Part shown: positions 26,712 to 35,827 of the stretch, piece by piece | Layout of the letters: each line of letters starts with the position of its first letter | How positions within the stretch are numbered: the stretch's first letter is position 1 | From: Commensalibacter papalotli | GTDB lineage: Bacteria; Pseudomonadota; Alphaproteobacteria; Acetobacterales; Acetobacteraceae | Length of the DNA: 64,000 bases | NCBI RefSeq assembly: GCF_947179115.1 | Contig: NZ_CAMXCI010000005.1 | Span: forward strand, 124,001-188,000 | Reading direction: 5' to 3' | Made by a program: the position numbers and the translations under genes | Notes under the pieces: generated by a model | What the model saw: only the letters and a program-made list of their open reading frames with translations | What the model was told of the DNA's origin: nothing | Database searches by the model: none

Positions 26712-28382
26712 ATGAAAGATGTCATCTCAATAGGCCTAGATTTTGGTAGTGATTCAGTTCGTGCAATCGCCGTTGAATGTAAATCAGGGTATGAAATTGC
26801 AAGTGAGGTTATAAATTATCCAAGATGGAAAAAAAATCTTTACTGCAACTCTGTTAAAAATATATTCCGCCATCATCCGCTTGATTATATTGAGTCAATG
26901 GAACAAGCAATTATTGCTGTAGTTCAAAAATTAGGCGAAAAATCACAACAAATTGTATCCATCGGGGTTGATAGCACCGCATCAACACCAGCTCCTATTG
27001 ATCAAGATGGAAATGTTTTAGCACTTAGACCAGAATTTGCAGACAATCCAAATGCTATGTTTGTTTTATGGAAAGACCATAGCTCTATCAAAGAAGCAGA
27101 AAAAATTAATCAGCATTGTCAGCAAGAAGAATATGCTCGATATCTTGATACATGCGGTGGAATTTATTCTTCGGAATGGTTCTGGGCAAAAATCATGCAT
27201 ATTTTTAAAGAAGACGAAAAGGTAAAACAAGCAGCTGCTTCTTGGGTTGAATTATGCGATTGGGTACCTTCTTTATTATCGGGAACAAACGCACCGCAGA
27301 ATATCAAAAGAGGTCGATGCGCCGCTGGACATAAAAGTCTCTGGAGTGAAAAATGGGATGGACTTCCACCTTATGAGTTCTTCCAAGATTTAGATTCCAA
27401 CCTGGTTAAACATCTTCCATACCCTTTATTTACAGATACTTACACCGCAGATATTCCGGTTGGAAAAATAACACCTGAATGGGCTAAACGACTTGGGCTT
27501 TCAAAGGACGTTATCATTTCTGGTGGGGCATTTGACTGTCATATGGGTGCCATTGGTGCCGGAGCAAAGCCATATTCACTGGTTGAGGTAATTGGAACCT
27601 CCACATGTGTTATTCTAGTCGCAGATAAAGATCGTATTGAAGATAACATTGTCCAAGGTATTTGTGGTCAGGTCGATGGCAGTGTCATCCCTGATTATAT
27701 TGGCCTTGAAGCAGGACAGTCTGCTTTTGGTGATGTATATGCTTGGTACCAACGTCTTTTATCTTGGCCTTTAGAACAGCTGAAAAAAGAACTTCCTGAT
27801 AATCAAGAAGTTATTAAGCAAGTAGAAAATAACCTACTGAATTCTTTGACAGAACATTGGTATAAAAATATTGATTTAGACCATTTACCAATCACTTTGG
27901 ATTGGTTTAATGGCAGACGTACTCCTAATGCCAATCAAAGATTAAAAGGCACACTAACTGGGATTACTTTAGGCACAGATACAGCAACACTTTTTGGCAG
28001 TTTAATTGTCTCTACTGCTTGTGGTGCCAGAGCGATTATGGAATGTTTTACTAACCAAAATGTTCCTGTAAATTCTATTATTGCAATTGGAGGGATTTCT
28101 AAAAAATCCCCAATTATTATGCAGACTTGTGCTGATGTAATGAATCGCTCCATTGAGATTTGTGAATCAGAACAATGTTGTGCTCTTGGTGCGGCTATTG
28201 TTGCTGCGGTTGCGGCTGGTATTTATACGAGCATTCCAGAAGCTCAAAAAACGATGGCCAGCCCAATTAGCACAATATTCACACCAGATCCTAACAGATC
28301 AAAACAATATCAAACGATATACGAACAATATGTTCAATGGTCTGAGGTTAGTGAGCCTCAGTATAATCAATCTGCATTATAG
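26712..28382 (+). CDS. araB: Ribulokinase AraB
   Basis: FGGY-family kinase that phosphorylates L-ribulose to L-ribulose 5-phosphate, second step of arabinose use. It has 556 residues against 566 in E. coli. The start GLDFGSDSVRAIAVE is the phosphate-binding motif, GVDSTASTPAPIDQDGNVLA and EFADNPNAMFVLWKDH follow, and VIGTSTCVI and GQSAFGD are conserved active-site regions. The protein reads as a close relative of the enterobacterial one over its length. AAGGA lies about 12 bases before the ATG. It heads araB-araA-araE-araD, with a 39-bp gap to araA. Confidence 0.95.
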   Translation: MKDVISIGLDFGSDSVRAIAVECKSGYEIASEVINYPRWKKNLYCNSVKNIFRHHPLDYIESMEQAIIAVVQKLGEKSQQIVSIGVDSTASTPAPIDQDGNVLALRPEFADNPNAMFVLWKDHSSIKEAEKINQHCQQEEYARYLDTCGGIYSSEWFWAKIMHIFKEDEKVKQAAASWVELCDWVPSLLSGTNAPQNIKRGRCAAGHKSLWSEKWDGLPPYEFFQDLDSNLVKHLPYPLFTDTYTADIPVGKITPEWAKRLGLSKDVIISGGAFDCHMGAIGAGAKPYSLVEVIGTSTCVILVADKDRIEDNIVQGICGQVDGSVIPDYIGLEAGQSAFGDVYAWYQRLLSWPLEQLKKELPDNQEVIKQVENNLLNSLTEHWYKNIDLDHLPITLDWFNGRRTPNANQRLKGTLTGITLGTDTATLFGSLIVSTACGARAIMECFTNQNVPVNSIIAIGGISKKSPIIMQTCADVMNRSIEICESEQCCALGAAIVAAVAAGIYTSIPEAQKTMASPISTIFTPDPNRSKQYQTIYEQYVQWSEVSEPQYNQSAL

Positions 28383-28421
28383 AATTTATTTATTATTAAA
28401 ATAAAAACAAAGAGGGTAAAA

Positions 28422-29924
28422 ATGTCTAATTTTCAAGAATACGAAGTATGGTTTGCTGCTGGCAGTCAACATTTATATGGCCCAAAAACACTGCAACAAG
28501 CTGAGCAAAACGCTAAAGAAGTTGCACAATATTTTAACGAAAAAGTTAACTTTCCAGTCAAAATTGTTTATAAACCTATCGTCACACGCCCAGAGGAAAT
28601 TACAGCACTTTGTCGTGAAGCAAATCATAGCCCAAAATGTATTGGTATTATGACATGGTTACATACATTTTCTCCAACTAAAATGTGGATTAACGGTTTA
28701 AATATTTTAACCAAACCACTCTTTCAACTAGACACACAATATAATGAAACTGTTCCATGGAATACAATGGATATGGATTTCATGAATTTGAACCAAACTG
28801 CACATGGTGGCAGAGAGTTTGGTTTTATTTGTGCACGGATGAAAGTGCCAACAACCGTTGCTATTGGCTTTTGGAAAGACAGCAAAGTTCATGAAAAAAT
28901 TGAGCGTTGGATGCGCGTTTCTGCAGGTATTATGGCTGAACAATCTTTAAAAGTTGTTCGTTTTGGCGATAATATGCGTGAAGTCGGTGTGACAGAAGGA
29001 AATAAAGTTTCTGCACAAATTAAATTTGGATATTCTGTTAATACACATGCGGTTGGTGATCTGGTTCAAGTTATTAACGATATCCCACAAAGTGACGTTG
29101 ATGCTTTAGTAGAAGAATATGAAACTTTATATCGTTTCAGCCCTGTAACACAAAAAAATGGTGAAAAACGCCAAAATGTTATTGATGCCGCTCGCATTGA
29201 ATTAGGGATTAAAAAATTCTTAGTACAAGGTGGGTATGGTGCTTATACAAATACATTTGAGGATTTGCACGGTATTAAACAACTTCCTGGTATTGCATCA
29301 CAACGCTTAATGCAACAAGGATATGGGTTTAGTGCTGAGGGCGATTGGAAAACCTCTGCACTTTTAAGAACCATCAAACTGATGGCCAGCGGTATAGATC
29401 GAGGCACTTCTTTTATGGAAGATTACACCTATGACTTTACCAAAGGACAAGAGCTGGTCATTGGCTCTCATATGTTAGAAGTCTGTCCATCTATTGCTGA
29501 TGAAAAACCATTAGTGGATGCTCAATATTTAGGTATTGGTGGCAAAGATGATCCTGTTCGTTTAATTTTTAAATCTCGCCCAGGACCAGCAATTAATGCA
29601 AGCTTAATTGATCTAGGTAATCGCTTTAGGTTGGTAACCAATGCTTTGGAAACGATTGAGCAACCACACCCACTTCCTAAGCTTCCTGTTGCATGTGCAG
29701 TATGGAAACCAAAGCCTTCTTTGGATGTTTCAACACAAGCATGGATTGCCGCAGGCGCAGCCCATCATTCCGTTTATACCCAAGCATTAGATATGGAATA
29801 TTTCCGTTTATATGCCAAATTAAAAGATATGGAAATTGCCGTTATTGATGAAAACACCAATACACATCAATTTGAAAAAGAACTTTTGTGGAATGACATG
29901 CTTTATTCTAACAAAGTAAAATAA
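28422..29924 (+). CDS. araA: L-arabinose isomerase AraA
   Basis: Manganese enzyme converting L-arabinose to L-ribulose. It has 500 residues, the family length. EVWFAAGSQHLYGP opens the fold, and MTWLHTFSPTKMWINGL, DMDFMNLNQTAHGGREFGF, FEDLHGIKQLPG, EGDWKTSALLR and GSHMLEVCPSI carry the metal and substrate residues (Glu, Glu, His, His). The ribosome-binding site GAGGG is well placed. It lies between araB and the transporter, all on one strand with short gaps. Confidence 0.96.
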   Translation: MSNFQEYEVWFAAGSQHLYGPKTLQQAEQNAKEVAQYFNEKVNFPVKIVYKPIVTRPEEITALCREANHSPKCIGIMTWLHTFSPTKMWINGLNILTKPLFQLDTQYNETVPWNTMDMDFMNLNQTAHGGREFGFICARMKVPTTVAIGFWKDSKVHEKIERWMRVSAGIMAEQSLKVVRFGDNMREVGVTEGNKVSAQIKFGYSVNTHAVGDLVQVINDIPQSDVDALVEEYETLYRFSPVTQKNGEKRQNVIDAARIELGIKKFLVQGGYGAYTNTFEDLHGIKQLPGIASQRLMQQGYGFSAEGDWKTSALLRTIKLMASGIDRGTSFMEDYTYDFTKGQELVIGSHMLEVCPSIADEKPLVDAQYLGIGGKDDPVRLIFKSRPGPAINASLIDLGNRFRLVTNALETIEQPHPLPKLPVACAVWKPKPSLDVSTQAWIAAGAAHHSVYTQALDMEYFRLYAKLKDMEIAVIDENTNTHQFEKELLWNDMLYSNKVK

Positions 29925-29965
29925 AACACATTTGATGTAAAACTCTATTAAAGTGAGTAAAATAA

Positions 29966-31384
29966 ATGCAGCAATCAGTATTATTAAATGAAAATGTTCA
30001 AAAAAGAGAAGCTTCTACAAAAAGAGCAACGCTTCTTATTGGCCTTGCTGCTGCAATGGCAGGGTTATTGTTTGGCTTAGATATCGGCGTTATTGCTGGA
30101 GCTCTTCCTTTTATTACAATAGATTTTAAATTGGGCAGCCATTTACAAGAATGGGTTGTAAGCTCAATGATGCTGGGTGCTGCATTAGGAGCCATATCCA
30201 ATGGGTGGTTTTCCTTTAAACTTGGAAGAAAATATAGCTTATTAATTTCTGCTCTTTTGTTTATTATCGGGTCTTTGGGTTCTGCTTTGGCCCATAATGT
30301 TGAGTTCTTGATTTTTTGGAGAATTGTTTTAGGTTTTGCTGTGGGAGTTGCTTCTTATACAGCACCTTTATATTTGTCAGAAATGGCTCCTGAAAATGTT
30401 CGTGGTAAAATGATTTCTGGATATCAGTTACTGGTGACGATTGGAATTGTCGTTGCCTTTCTTTCTGATACCTATTTTACTTCAACAGGAAATTGGCGCA
30501 TGATGCTTGGGGTATTATGTATTCCTGCATTATTATTGATGGCTATGGTATTTTTCCTGCCGAATACCCCACGTTGGCTTGCAGCAAAAGGTAGAGAAGA
30601 AGAAGCTTTACAAGTCTTACATCATATTAGAAATAATGATGAAAAAGTCAAAAAAGAATTTAATGAGATCAAAGAAAGCTTAAAGGTTAAACAAGAAGGT
30701 TGGTCTCTTTTTAAAGTCAATAAAAATGTTCGTCGCGTTGTGTATCTTGGTATGGCATTGCAAGCAATGCAACAATTTACTGGTATGAACATTATTATGT
30801 ATTATGCCCCAGAAATTTTCAGACGTGCAGGGTTCCAAACAAATCATGAGCAAATGTATGCAACAATTATTGTTGGTTTAACATTTGTTTTTGCTACTTT
30901 TATTGCAATCTTTACCGTTGATAAACTTGGTCGTAAACCTATTTTAAAAGTCGGTTTTGCTATTATTGCCCTTGGTACATTCGTTCTTGGATTATGTTTA
31001 TATCTGATTGATAATGGCAATAATTCTGCTTTTATTTCTTATGCCTCTGTTGGTATGGCCATTATGTGTATTGGTGGATATGCCATGAGTGCTGCCCCTG
31101 TTATTTGGGTTCTTTGCTCAGAAATCCAACCTCTTAAAAGCCGTGACTTTGGTATCTCTTGCTCTACTACTACAAACTGGGTAAGCAATATGATTATTGG
31201 CGCAACTTTCTTAACATTAATACAAACGTTGGGAATCAGCTGGACCTTCTGGATTTATACGGCTCTAAACGTTGTATTTATTTTCGTTGTTATCTTTTTC
31301 ATTCCAGAAACCAAAAATGTTACATTGGAACATATTGAAAGAAATCTGATGAGTGGTAAAGCTTTGCGTGACATTGGAAATTAA
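29966..31384 (+). CDS. araE: Arabinose:proton symporter AraE (MFS)
   Basis: Sugar-porter subfamily transporter of 472 residues with twelve predicted membrane segments. Family signatures are GLLFGLDIGVIAGALPFI in TM1, LGRKYSL, RIVLGFAVGVASYTAPLYLSE, and the repeat LGRKPIL after TM8, ending in FIPETKNVTLEHIE. The match to E. coli AraE as I recall it includes LQEWVVSSMMLGAALGA, MQQFTGMNIIMYYAPEIF and SCSTTTNWVSNMIIGATFLT. In E. coli araE is separate from araBAD; here it sits between araA and araD. The gap to araD is 21 bp. Confidence 0.93.
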   Translation: MQQSVLLNENVQKREASTKRATLLIGLAAAMAGLLFGLDIGVIAGALPFITIDFKLGSHLQEWVVSSMMLGAALGAISNGWFSFKLGRKYSLLISALLFIIGSLGSALAHNVEFLIFWRIVLGFAVGVASYTAPLYLSEMAPENVRGKMISGYQLLVTIGIVVAFLSDTYFTSTGNWRMMLGVLCIPALLLMAMVFFLPNTPRWLAAKGREEEALQVLHHIRNNDEKVKKEFNEIKESLKVKQEGWSLFKVNKNVRRVVYLGMALQAMQQFTGMNIIMYYAPEIFRRAGFQTNHEQMYATIIVGLTFVFATFIAIFTVDKLGRKPILKVGFAIIALGTFVLGLCLYLIDNGNNSAFISYASVGMAIMCIGGYAMSAAPVIWVLCSEIQPLKSRDFGISCSTTTNWVSNMIIGATFLTLIQTLGISWTFWIYTALNVVFIFVVIFFIPETKNVTLEHIERNLMSGKALRDIGN

Positions 31385-31405
31385 TTTGTAAGGAATAATT
31401 GAGAA

Positions 31406-32104
31406 ATGCTTAAAGAATTAAAAGAACAAGTTTTCGAAGCCAATATCGCTTTAAAAGAACATAATTTGGTTGTGCTGACCTGGGGAAATGCAAGCGCTAT
31501 TAATAATGACAGAGATTTAATAGTTATTAAACCTTCAGGTGTGCAATATCAAAATATGAAGCCAAGTGATATGGTTGTTGTTAATCTTGAAACTGGAAAA
31601 GTTGTAGATGGTCAATTAAAACCTTCATCAGATACTGAAACACATCGTATTTTATATCAAAAATTTTCGGATGTTGGTGGTATCGTTCATACGCATTCTC
31701 GTCATGCAACAATATGGGCTCAGGCAGGAAAATCTGTTAATCCTCTAGGAACCACGCACGCAGATTATTTTTATGGTGCTATTCCTTGTACTCGATTAAT
31801 GACCAAAATTGAAATAGAACATAATTATGAGTTTGAAACAGGTAAAGTCATCATTGAGACTTTTAATAATTTACATTTAAAGCCTTTGGACATGCCTGCA
31901 GCTTTAGTACATTCTCATGGTCCCTTCACTTGGGGGAAAAATGTCATGCAAGCTGTTGATCACTCCATTATTTTAGAAGAGATTTGTTATATGCAAATGT
32001 TTTCTTATATGGTTTCACCAGAACTTTCAAACATGCAAACAGAGTTATTAAATAAACATTATTTTCGTAAGCATGGTGCTAACGCTTATTACGGACAAAA
32101 ATAA
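31406..32104 (+). CDS. araD: L-ribulose-5-phosphate 4-epimerase AraD
   Basis: Zinc enzyme of the class II aldolase family that makes D-xylulose 5-phosphate from L-ribulose 5-phosphate, feeding the pentose phosphate pathway. It has 232 residues. NLVVLTWGNASAI is the substrate-binding start, HTHSRHATIWAQAG holds two zinc histidines, TTHADYFYGAIPCTR follows, and LVHSHGPFTWG holds the third. The C-terminal end KHGANAYYGQK matches the enterobacterial enzyme. It is the last gene of the operon and is followed by a good terminator. Confidence 0.96.
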   Translation: MLKELKEQVFEANIALKEHNLVVLTWGNASAINNDRDLIVIKPSGVQYQNMKPSDMVVVNLETGKVVDGQLKPSSDTETHRILYQKFSDVGGIVHTHSRHATIWAQAGKSVNPLGTTHADYFYGAIPCTRLMTKIEIEHNYEFETGKVIIETFNNLHLKPLDMPAALVHSHGPFTWGKNVMQAVDHSIILEEICYMQMFSYMVSPELSNMQTELLNKHYFRKHGANAYYGQK

Positions 32105-32139
32105 AAAACTTAATATAACATTCCTTAAATAAATGAGAT

Positions 32140-32173
32140 ATATGGGCTTATTGAAAATTTAATAAGCCCATAT
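32140..32173 (+). terminator. Rho-independent terminator of the ara operon
   Basis: A perfect 13-bp stem (32140-32152 with 32161-32173) with an 8-base loop, followed by TTTTAATT. It lies 36 bp after the araD stop. The rest of the 272-bp gap to queF is AT-rich and featureless. Confidence 0.88.
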
Positions 32174-32376
32174 TTTAATTATTACTAAATTTTAAAATAC
32201 AAGGGTAGCTACAATTTTAGTGAATATTGATTATCGCATTAAATTTAACTAATTAATAAATATCAACGATACGATTAACTCGCAAAGCTTAATAAAAGTT
32301 TTCTAAATCTCTATCTTCTAAAATTAATTCTTAACATTAAGATAGAATCTTATAAAAGTTCGACTTATACTATCCA

Positions 32377-32883
32377 ATGAATTATGAAATCACTTTTAAC
32401 ATTGAATATAAAATTATGCCCGAACCAACTGATTTAAAAAAACATCTTACCCAACTAGGACAAAACAGTCCTTTACCCCAATCTCCGCAAGAGGCGAAGC
32501 TGGAGCGCGTTCCTGCGCCATATCAAGAATATGATTATACTATTCGCTTTACCGCACCAGAATTCACATCACTTTGCCCAATTACAGGACAACCTGATTT
32601 CGCCCATTTAGTAATAGATTATATTCCTGGGAAATGGATCGTCGAAAGCAAATCTTTGAAATTATATTTGTCAAGCTTTCGTAACCATGGCTCTTTTCAC
32701 GAGGCATGTACGATTGAAATTGCATCCACCATCGTCAAATTGCTGAAACCCAAATGGCTAAGAATTGGTGGGTATTGGTATCCGAGAGGCGGAATGCCTA
32801 TCGATGTTTTCTGGCAAACAGATACACCACCTAAAAAAGTATGGATTCCTGATCAAGAGGTTCCATCATATAGAGGAAGATAA
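32377..32883 (+). CDS. queF: NADPH-dependent 7-cyano-7-deazaguanine reductase QueF
   Basis: Enzyme that reduces preQ0 to preQ1 in queuosine synthesis. The frame has 168 residues; an internal ATG at 32416 would give 155, close to the type I (short, unimodular) family. The catalytic Cys is in TSLCPITGQPDFA, the NADPH-binding ESKSLKLYL motif follows, and FHE contains the conserved substrate-binding Glu. Neither start has a clear ribosome-binding site; 32377 is kept as the longer form, but 32416 is at least as likely. The 3' end, including the stop, is part of a terminator hairpin shared with the convergent atp operon end. Confidence 0.93.
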   Translation: MNYEITFNIEYKIMPEPTDLKKHLTQLGQNSPLPQSPQEAKLERVPAPYQEYDYTIRFTAPEFTSLCPITGQPDFAHLVIDYIPGKWIVESKSLKLYLSSFRNHGSFHEACTIEIASTIVKLLKPKWLRIGGYWYPRGGMPIDVFWQTDTPPKKVWIPDQEVPSYRGR

Positions 32884-32905
32884 TTTCTTATCCTCCTCTA
32901 TTTTT
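32871..32905 (+). terminator. Terminator overlapping the queF stop codon
   Basis: Arms 32871-32883 and 32888-32900 pair over 13 positions with one mismatch around a TTTC loop, followed by five T. The left arm contains the last codons and stop of queF. The atpC stop lies at 32908, so the hairpin also sits where the atp operon would end, though the minus strand shows no T-run. Confidence 0.7.
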
Positions 32906-32907
32906 AG

Positions 32908-33324
32908 CTATTTCTTTACAGAAGTAGCTAATTCAAGCATAACTTGAGCATTTTGCATTTCATCAATCAGCTCACGTTGTCTTTCTGCATCATTACCCTT
33001 GGCAGCTTCTTTGAAGCTTTCTTCTAAATCAGCTAAAAGTTTTGTCGCAACCTCTTCAGATAGCTCATCCAACTTTTTAACTTCTTTGGCAAGTACTGTG
33101 CATCCTGTTTCTTTCATTTCAGCGAAACCGCTTTCAACAAAGAAACTATCGGTTATTTTATCACCTACATAAAGGTGAATAACACCCCCACGAAGGAGAA
33201 GGATCATGGGAACATGTCCTTCCATTGCAGCAATATCGCCTTCAAGACCGGGTAAAACAGCCATATCAACCTGTTGAGAAACAACAACTTTCTCTGGGCT
33301 AACAATTTCAAGTTGTATCGACAT
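32908..33324 (-). CDS. atpC: ATP synthase F1 epsilon subunit
   Basis: Central-stalk subunit that regulates rotation and links F1 to the c-ring. It has 138 residues. The N-terminal beta-sandwich shows the family pattern IVSPEKVV, LPGLEGDIAAMEGHVPMI, and the C-terminal part is helical. AAGGAAGG precedes the ATG. It is the last gene of the operon atpH-A-G-D-C and lies 33 bp after atpD. Confidence 0.93.
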   Translation of the reverse strand: MSIQLEIVSPEKVVVSQQVDMAVLPGLEGDIAAMEGHVPMILLLRGGVIHLYVGDKITDSFFVESGFAEMKETGCTVLAKEVKKLDELSEEVATKLLADLEESFKEAAKGNDAERQRELIDEMQNAQVMLELATSVKK

Positions 33325-33357
33325 TACTGCCTTCCTTTACCTTTTATACAAAACAAC

Positions 33358-34860
33358 CTATTTATCGTTTTGTTTCATTTTCTCTGCCTTAGCAACGGCT
33401 TCATCAATGGTTCCTACCATATAGAAAGCTGCTTCTGGCAAATCATCATGCTTACCGTCAATAATTTCTTTAAAGGAACGAACAGTATCTTTAACTGGAA
33501 CCAGTTTACCAGACATGCCTGTAAAGACTTCAGCAACGTGGAAAGGTTGAGAAAGAAAGCGTTGAATACGACGTGCGCGCGCAACCACTTTTTTATCTTC
33601 TTCAGATAATTCATCCATTCCCAAAATCGCAATAATATCCTGTAAAGATTTATAATTTTGCAGAATTTGCTGAACTTGACGAGCCACTTGGTAATGCTCT
33701 TCGCCAACAATGCGAGGGTCCAAAGAACGAGATGTTGAATCCAAAGGATCAACAGCAGGATAAATCCCAAGCTCAGAAATGGCACGATTCAACACGGTTG
33801 TTGCGTCCAAGTGAGCAAAGGTTGTAGCAGGTGCAGGATCAGTCAAATCATCAGCAGGCACATAAATTGCTTGCACAGACGTAATAGACCCTTTTTTCGT
33901 TGAAGTAATACGTTCTTGCAAGTTACCCATTTCTGTAGCCAACGTAGGTTGATAACCCACAGCGGATGGAATACGACCCAATAACGCAGACACTTCAGAA
34001 CCAGCTTGAGTAAAACGGAAAATATTATCAACAAAGAATAATACGTCTTGCCCAGCTTCATCACGAAAATGCTCTGCAACTGTTAAACCAGACAAAGCTA
34101 CACGAGCACGCGCTCCAGGAGGTTCATTCATCTGACCATAAACCAAGGCCACTTTTGAACCTGCTGTACTGGTACCGTCAACTTTAATAACGCCAGCATC
34201 TTTCATTTCGTGATAAAGATCGTTACCTTCACGAGTTCTTTCACCAACACCAGCAAATACAGACACACCACCATGTCCCATTGCGATATTATTGATCAAC
34301 TCTTGAATCAAAACGGTTTTACCAACACCGGCACCGCCGAATAAACCAATTTTACCACCACGAAGATATGGGCAAAGCAAATCAACAACCTTAATTCCTG
34401 TTTCCAGAATTTCTGTTGCATCACCTTGTTCTTCAAAAGAGGGTGCTTCACGGTGAATTGGTGAGTAACTTTTAGCGTTAATTGGGCCTAATTCATCAAT
34501 CGGTTCACCAATAACGTTCAAAATACGACCTAGTGTTTCGTTACCAACAGGCATACGAATTTGATGTCCTGTATCAGTAACTTCCATTCCACGAACCATA
34601 CCATCCGTAGAATCCATCGCAATACAACGAACTTGGTTATCCCCAATTTCTTGTGCGACTTCTAATACCAGATTACGATCGCCAACTTTACAAGTTAATG
34701 CGTTCAAAATATAAGGCAAATCACCAGTAAATTGCACGTCAACAACAGCACCTTTAATCTCGGTGACGCGACCTACAGAGTTACTTTTAGATGCAGCCTG
34801 ATTCCCCGCTGATGAATCAGTATATGCTGCGTTTTTTTCTTCAATTGCGGTTTCCGACAT
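33358..34860 (-). CDS. atpD: ATP synthase F1 beta subunit
   Basis: Catalytic subunit of F1, 500 residues. Walker A is GGAGVGKTVLIQEL, followed by GERTREGNDLYHEM with the catalytic Glu, VALVYGQMNEPPGAR and the Walker B region DVLFFVDNIFRFTQAGSEVS. About 27 extra residues rich in Ser, Ala and Asn precede the usual start SVGRVTEIKGAVVDVQF. The start is supported by AGGAG 11 bases upstream, so the extension is likely real. It is coupled to atpG (35-bp gap) and atpC. Confidence 0.97.
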   Translation of the reverse strand: MSETAIEEKNAAYTDSSAGNQAASKSNSVGRVTEIKGAVVDVQFTGDLPYILNALTCKVGDRNLVLEVAQEIGDNQVRCIAMDSTDGMVRGMEVTDTGHQIRMPVGNETLGRILNVIGEPIDELGPINAKSYSPIHREAPSFEEQGDATEILETGIKVVDLLCPYLRGGKIGLFGGAGVGKTVLIQELINNIAMGHGGVSVFAGVGERTREGNDLYHEMKDAGVIKVDGTSTAGSKVALVYGQMNEPPGARARVALSGLTVAEHFRDEAGQDVLFFVDNIFRFTQAGSEVSALLGRIPSAVGYQPTLATEMGNLQERITSTKKGSITSVQAIYVPADDLTDPAPATTFAHLDATTVLNRAISELGIYPAVDPLDSTSRSLDPRIVGEEHYQVARQVQQILQNYKSLQDIIAILGMDELSEEDKKVVARARRIQRFLSQPFHVAEVFTGMSGKLVPVKDTVRSFKEIIDGKHDDLPEAAFYMVGTIDEAVAKAEKMKQNDK

Positions 34861-34895
34861 AATAGGGTCAGCTCCTAGCAGAATAATTATAAAAA

Positions 34896-35816
34896 TCAGG
34901 CAGCATTTGCACCTGATATAACCTCAGTAAGTTCACTCGTGATATTAGCTTGACGTGTACGGTTATAATGAAGGCTAAGCTTATCGATCGCTTTACCTGC
35001 ATTACGTGTTGCACTATCCATAGCAGTCATTCGAGCACCTTGCTCTCCAGCATTGGTTTCCAACATAGCTGAAAGAAGTTGAACCCGCAGATTTTGTGGA
35101 AGCAAACGATGCAACACTTCCTCTGGTTCTGGTTCAAACAAATATTCAGCTTGAAGTTGTTCGGTACGCGTAGCTAATTTCTCGTCTAACGTTTCTTTTT
35201 GTTTTTCTTCAGTCATGGCAACATTCAAAGGAATCAACTGTAATGCAGTTGGTATTTGTAACATGACATTCTTAAACTGGTTATAAACCACGGTGCATAC
35301 ATCACATTGCTGAGTTTCCAACAATTTTTCAATATAGCTGGCAACTTGATCAGCAGTTTCAAATGTCACATTACCCAACCGATGATCACCACCTTCGGGT
35401 CCCACAACTAAATCAGGATATTCACCACGGAAATAAACATAAGCTTTAAACCCAATTGGGCATATTTTTACGTTTTTTCCCTCTTTAAGAAGCTTTTGAA
35501 TTAAGTCACGTGTCGCACGGTTAATATTACCGTTAAACCCACCTGCCAAACCACGATCACTGCTCATTGGTATCAACAAATGAAGATCTTGTTTACCTGT
35601 CCCTGCCAATAATTTTGGCATACCAGGACGATCTCCAAGAGATTCTTTTAAATTGACCAAGATTCGCTGCATCGTTGTAGCAAAAGGTTTTGCTTCGCGA
35701 GAGCGTTTCTCTGCACGATGCATCTTTGCTGCAGCCACCATTTTCATAGCACTGGTAATCTTCTTAGTCGATTTAACGCTATTAATTCGAGCGCGTAATT
35801 CCTTTAAAGAAGCCAT
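34896..35816 (-). CDS. atpG: ATP synthase F1 gamma subunit
   Basis: Rotor shaft of F1, 306 residues. The N-terminal helix MASLKELRARINSVKSTKKIT and the C-terminal helix (MTAMDSATRNAGKAIDKLSL, then NRTRQANITSELTEVISGA) are the conserved coiled-coil pair; the Rossmann-like middle domain has SDRGLAGGFN. AAGGAG precedes the ATG. It lies 11 bp after atpA. Confidence 0.96.
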   Translation of the reverse strand: MASLKELRARINSVKSTKKITSAMKMVAAAKMHRAEKRSREAKPFATTMQRILVNLKESLGDRPGMPKLLAGTGKQDLHLLIPMSSDRGLAGGFNGNINRATRDLIQKLLKEGKNVKICPIGFKAYVYFRGEYPDLVVGPEGGDHRLGNVTFETADQVASYIEKLLETQQCDVCTVVYNQFKNVMLQIPTALQLIPLNVAMTEEKQKETLDEKLATRTEQLQAEYLFEPEPEEVLHRLLPQNLRVQLLSAMLETNAGEQGARMTAMDSATRNAGKAIDKLSLHYNRTRQANITSELTEVISGANAA

Positions 35817-35827
35817 AATGACGCTCC

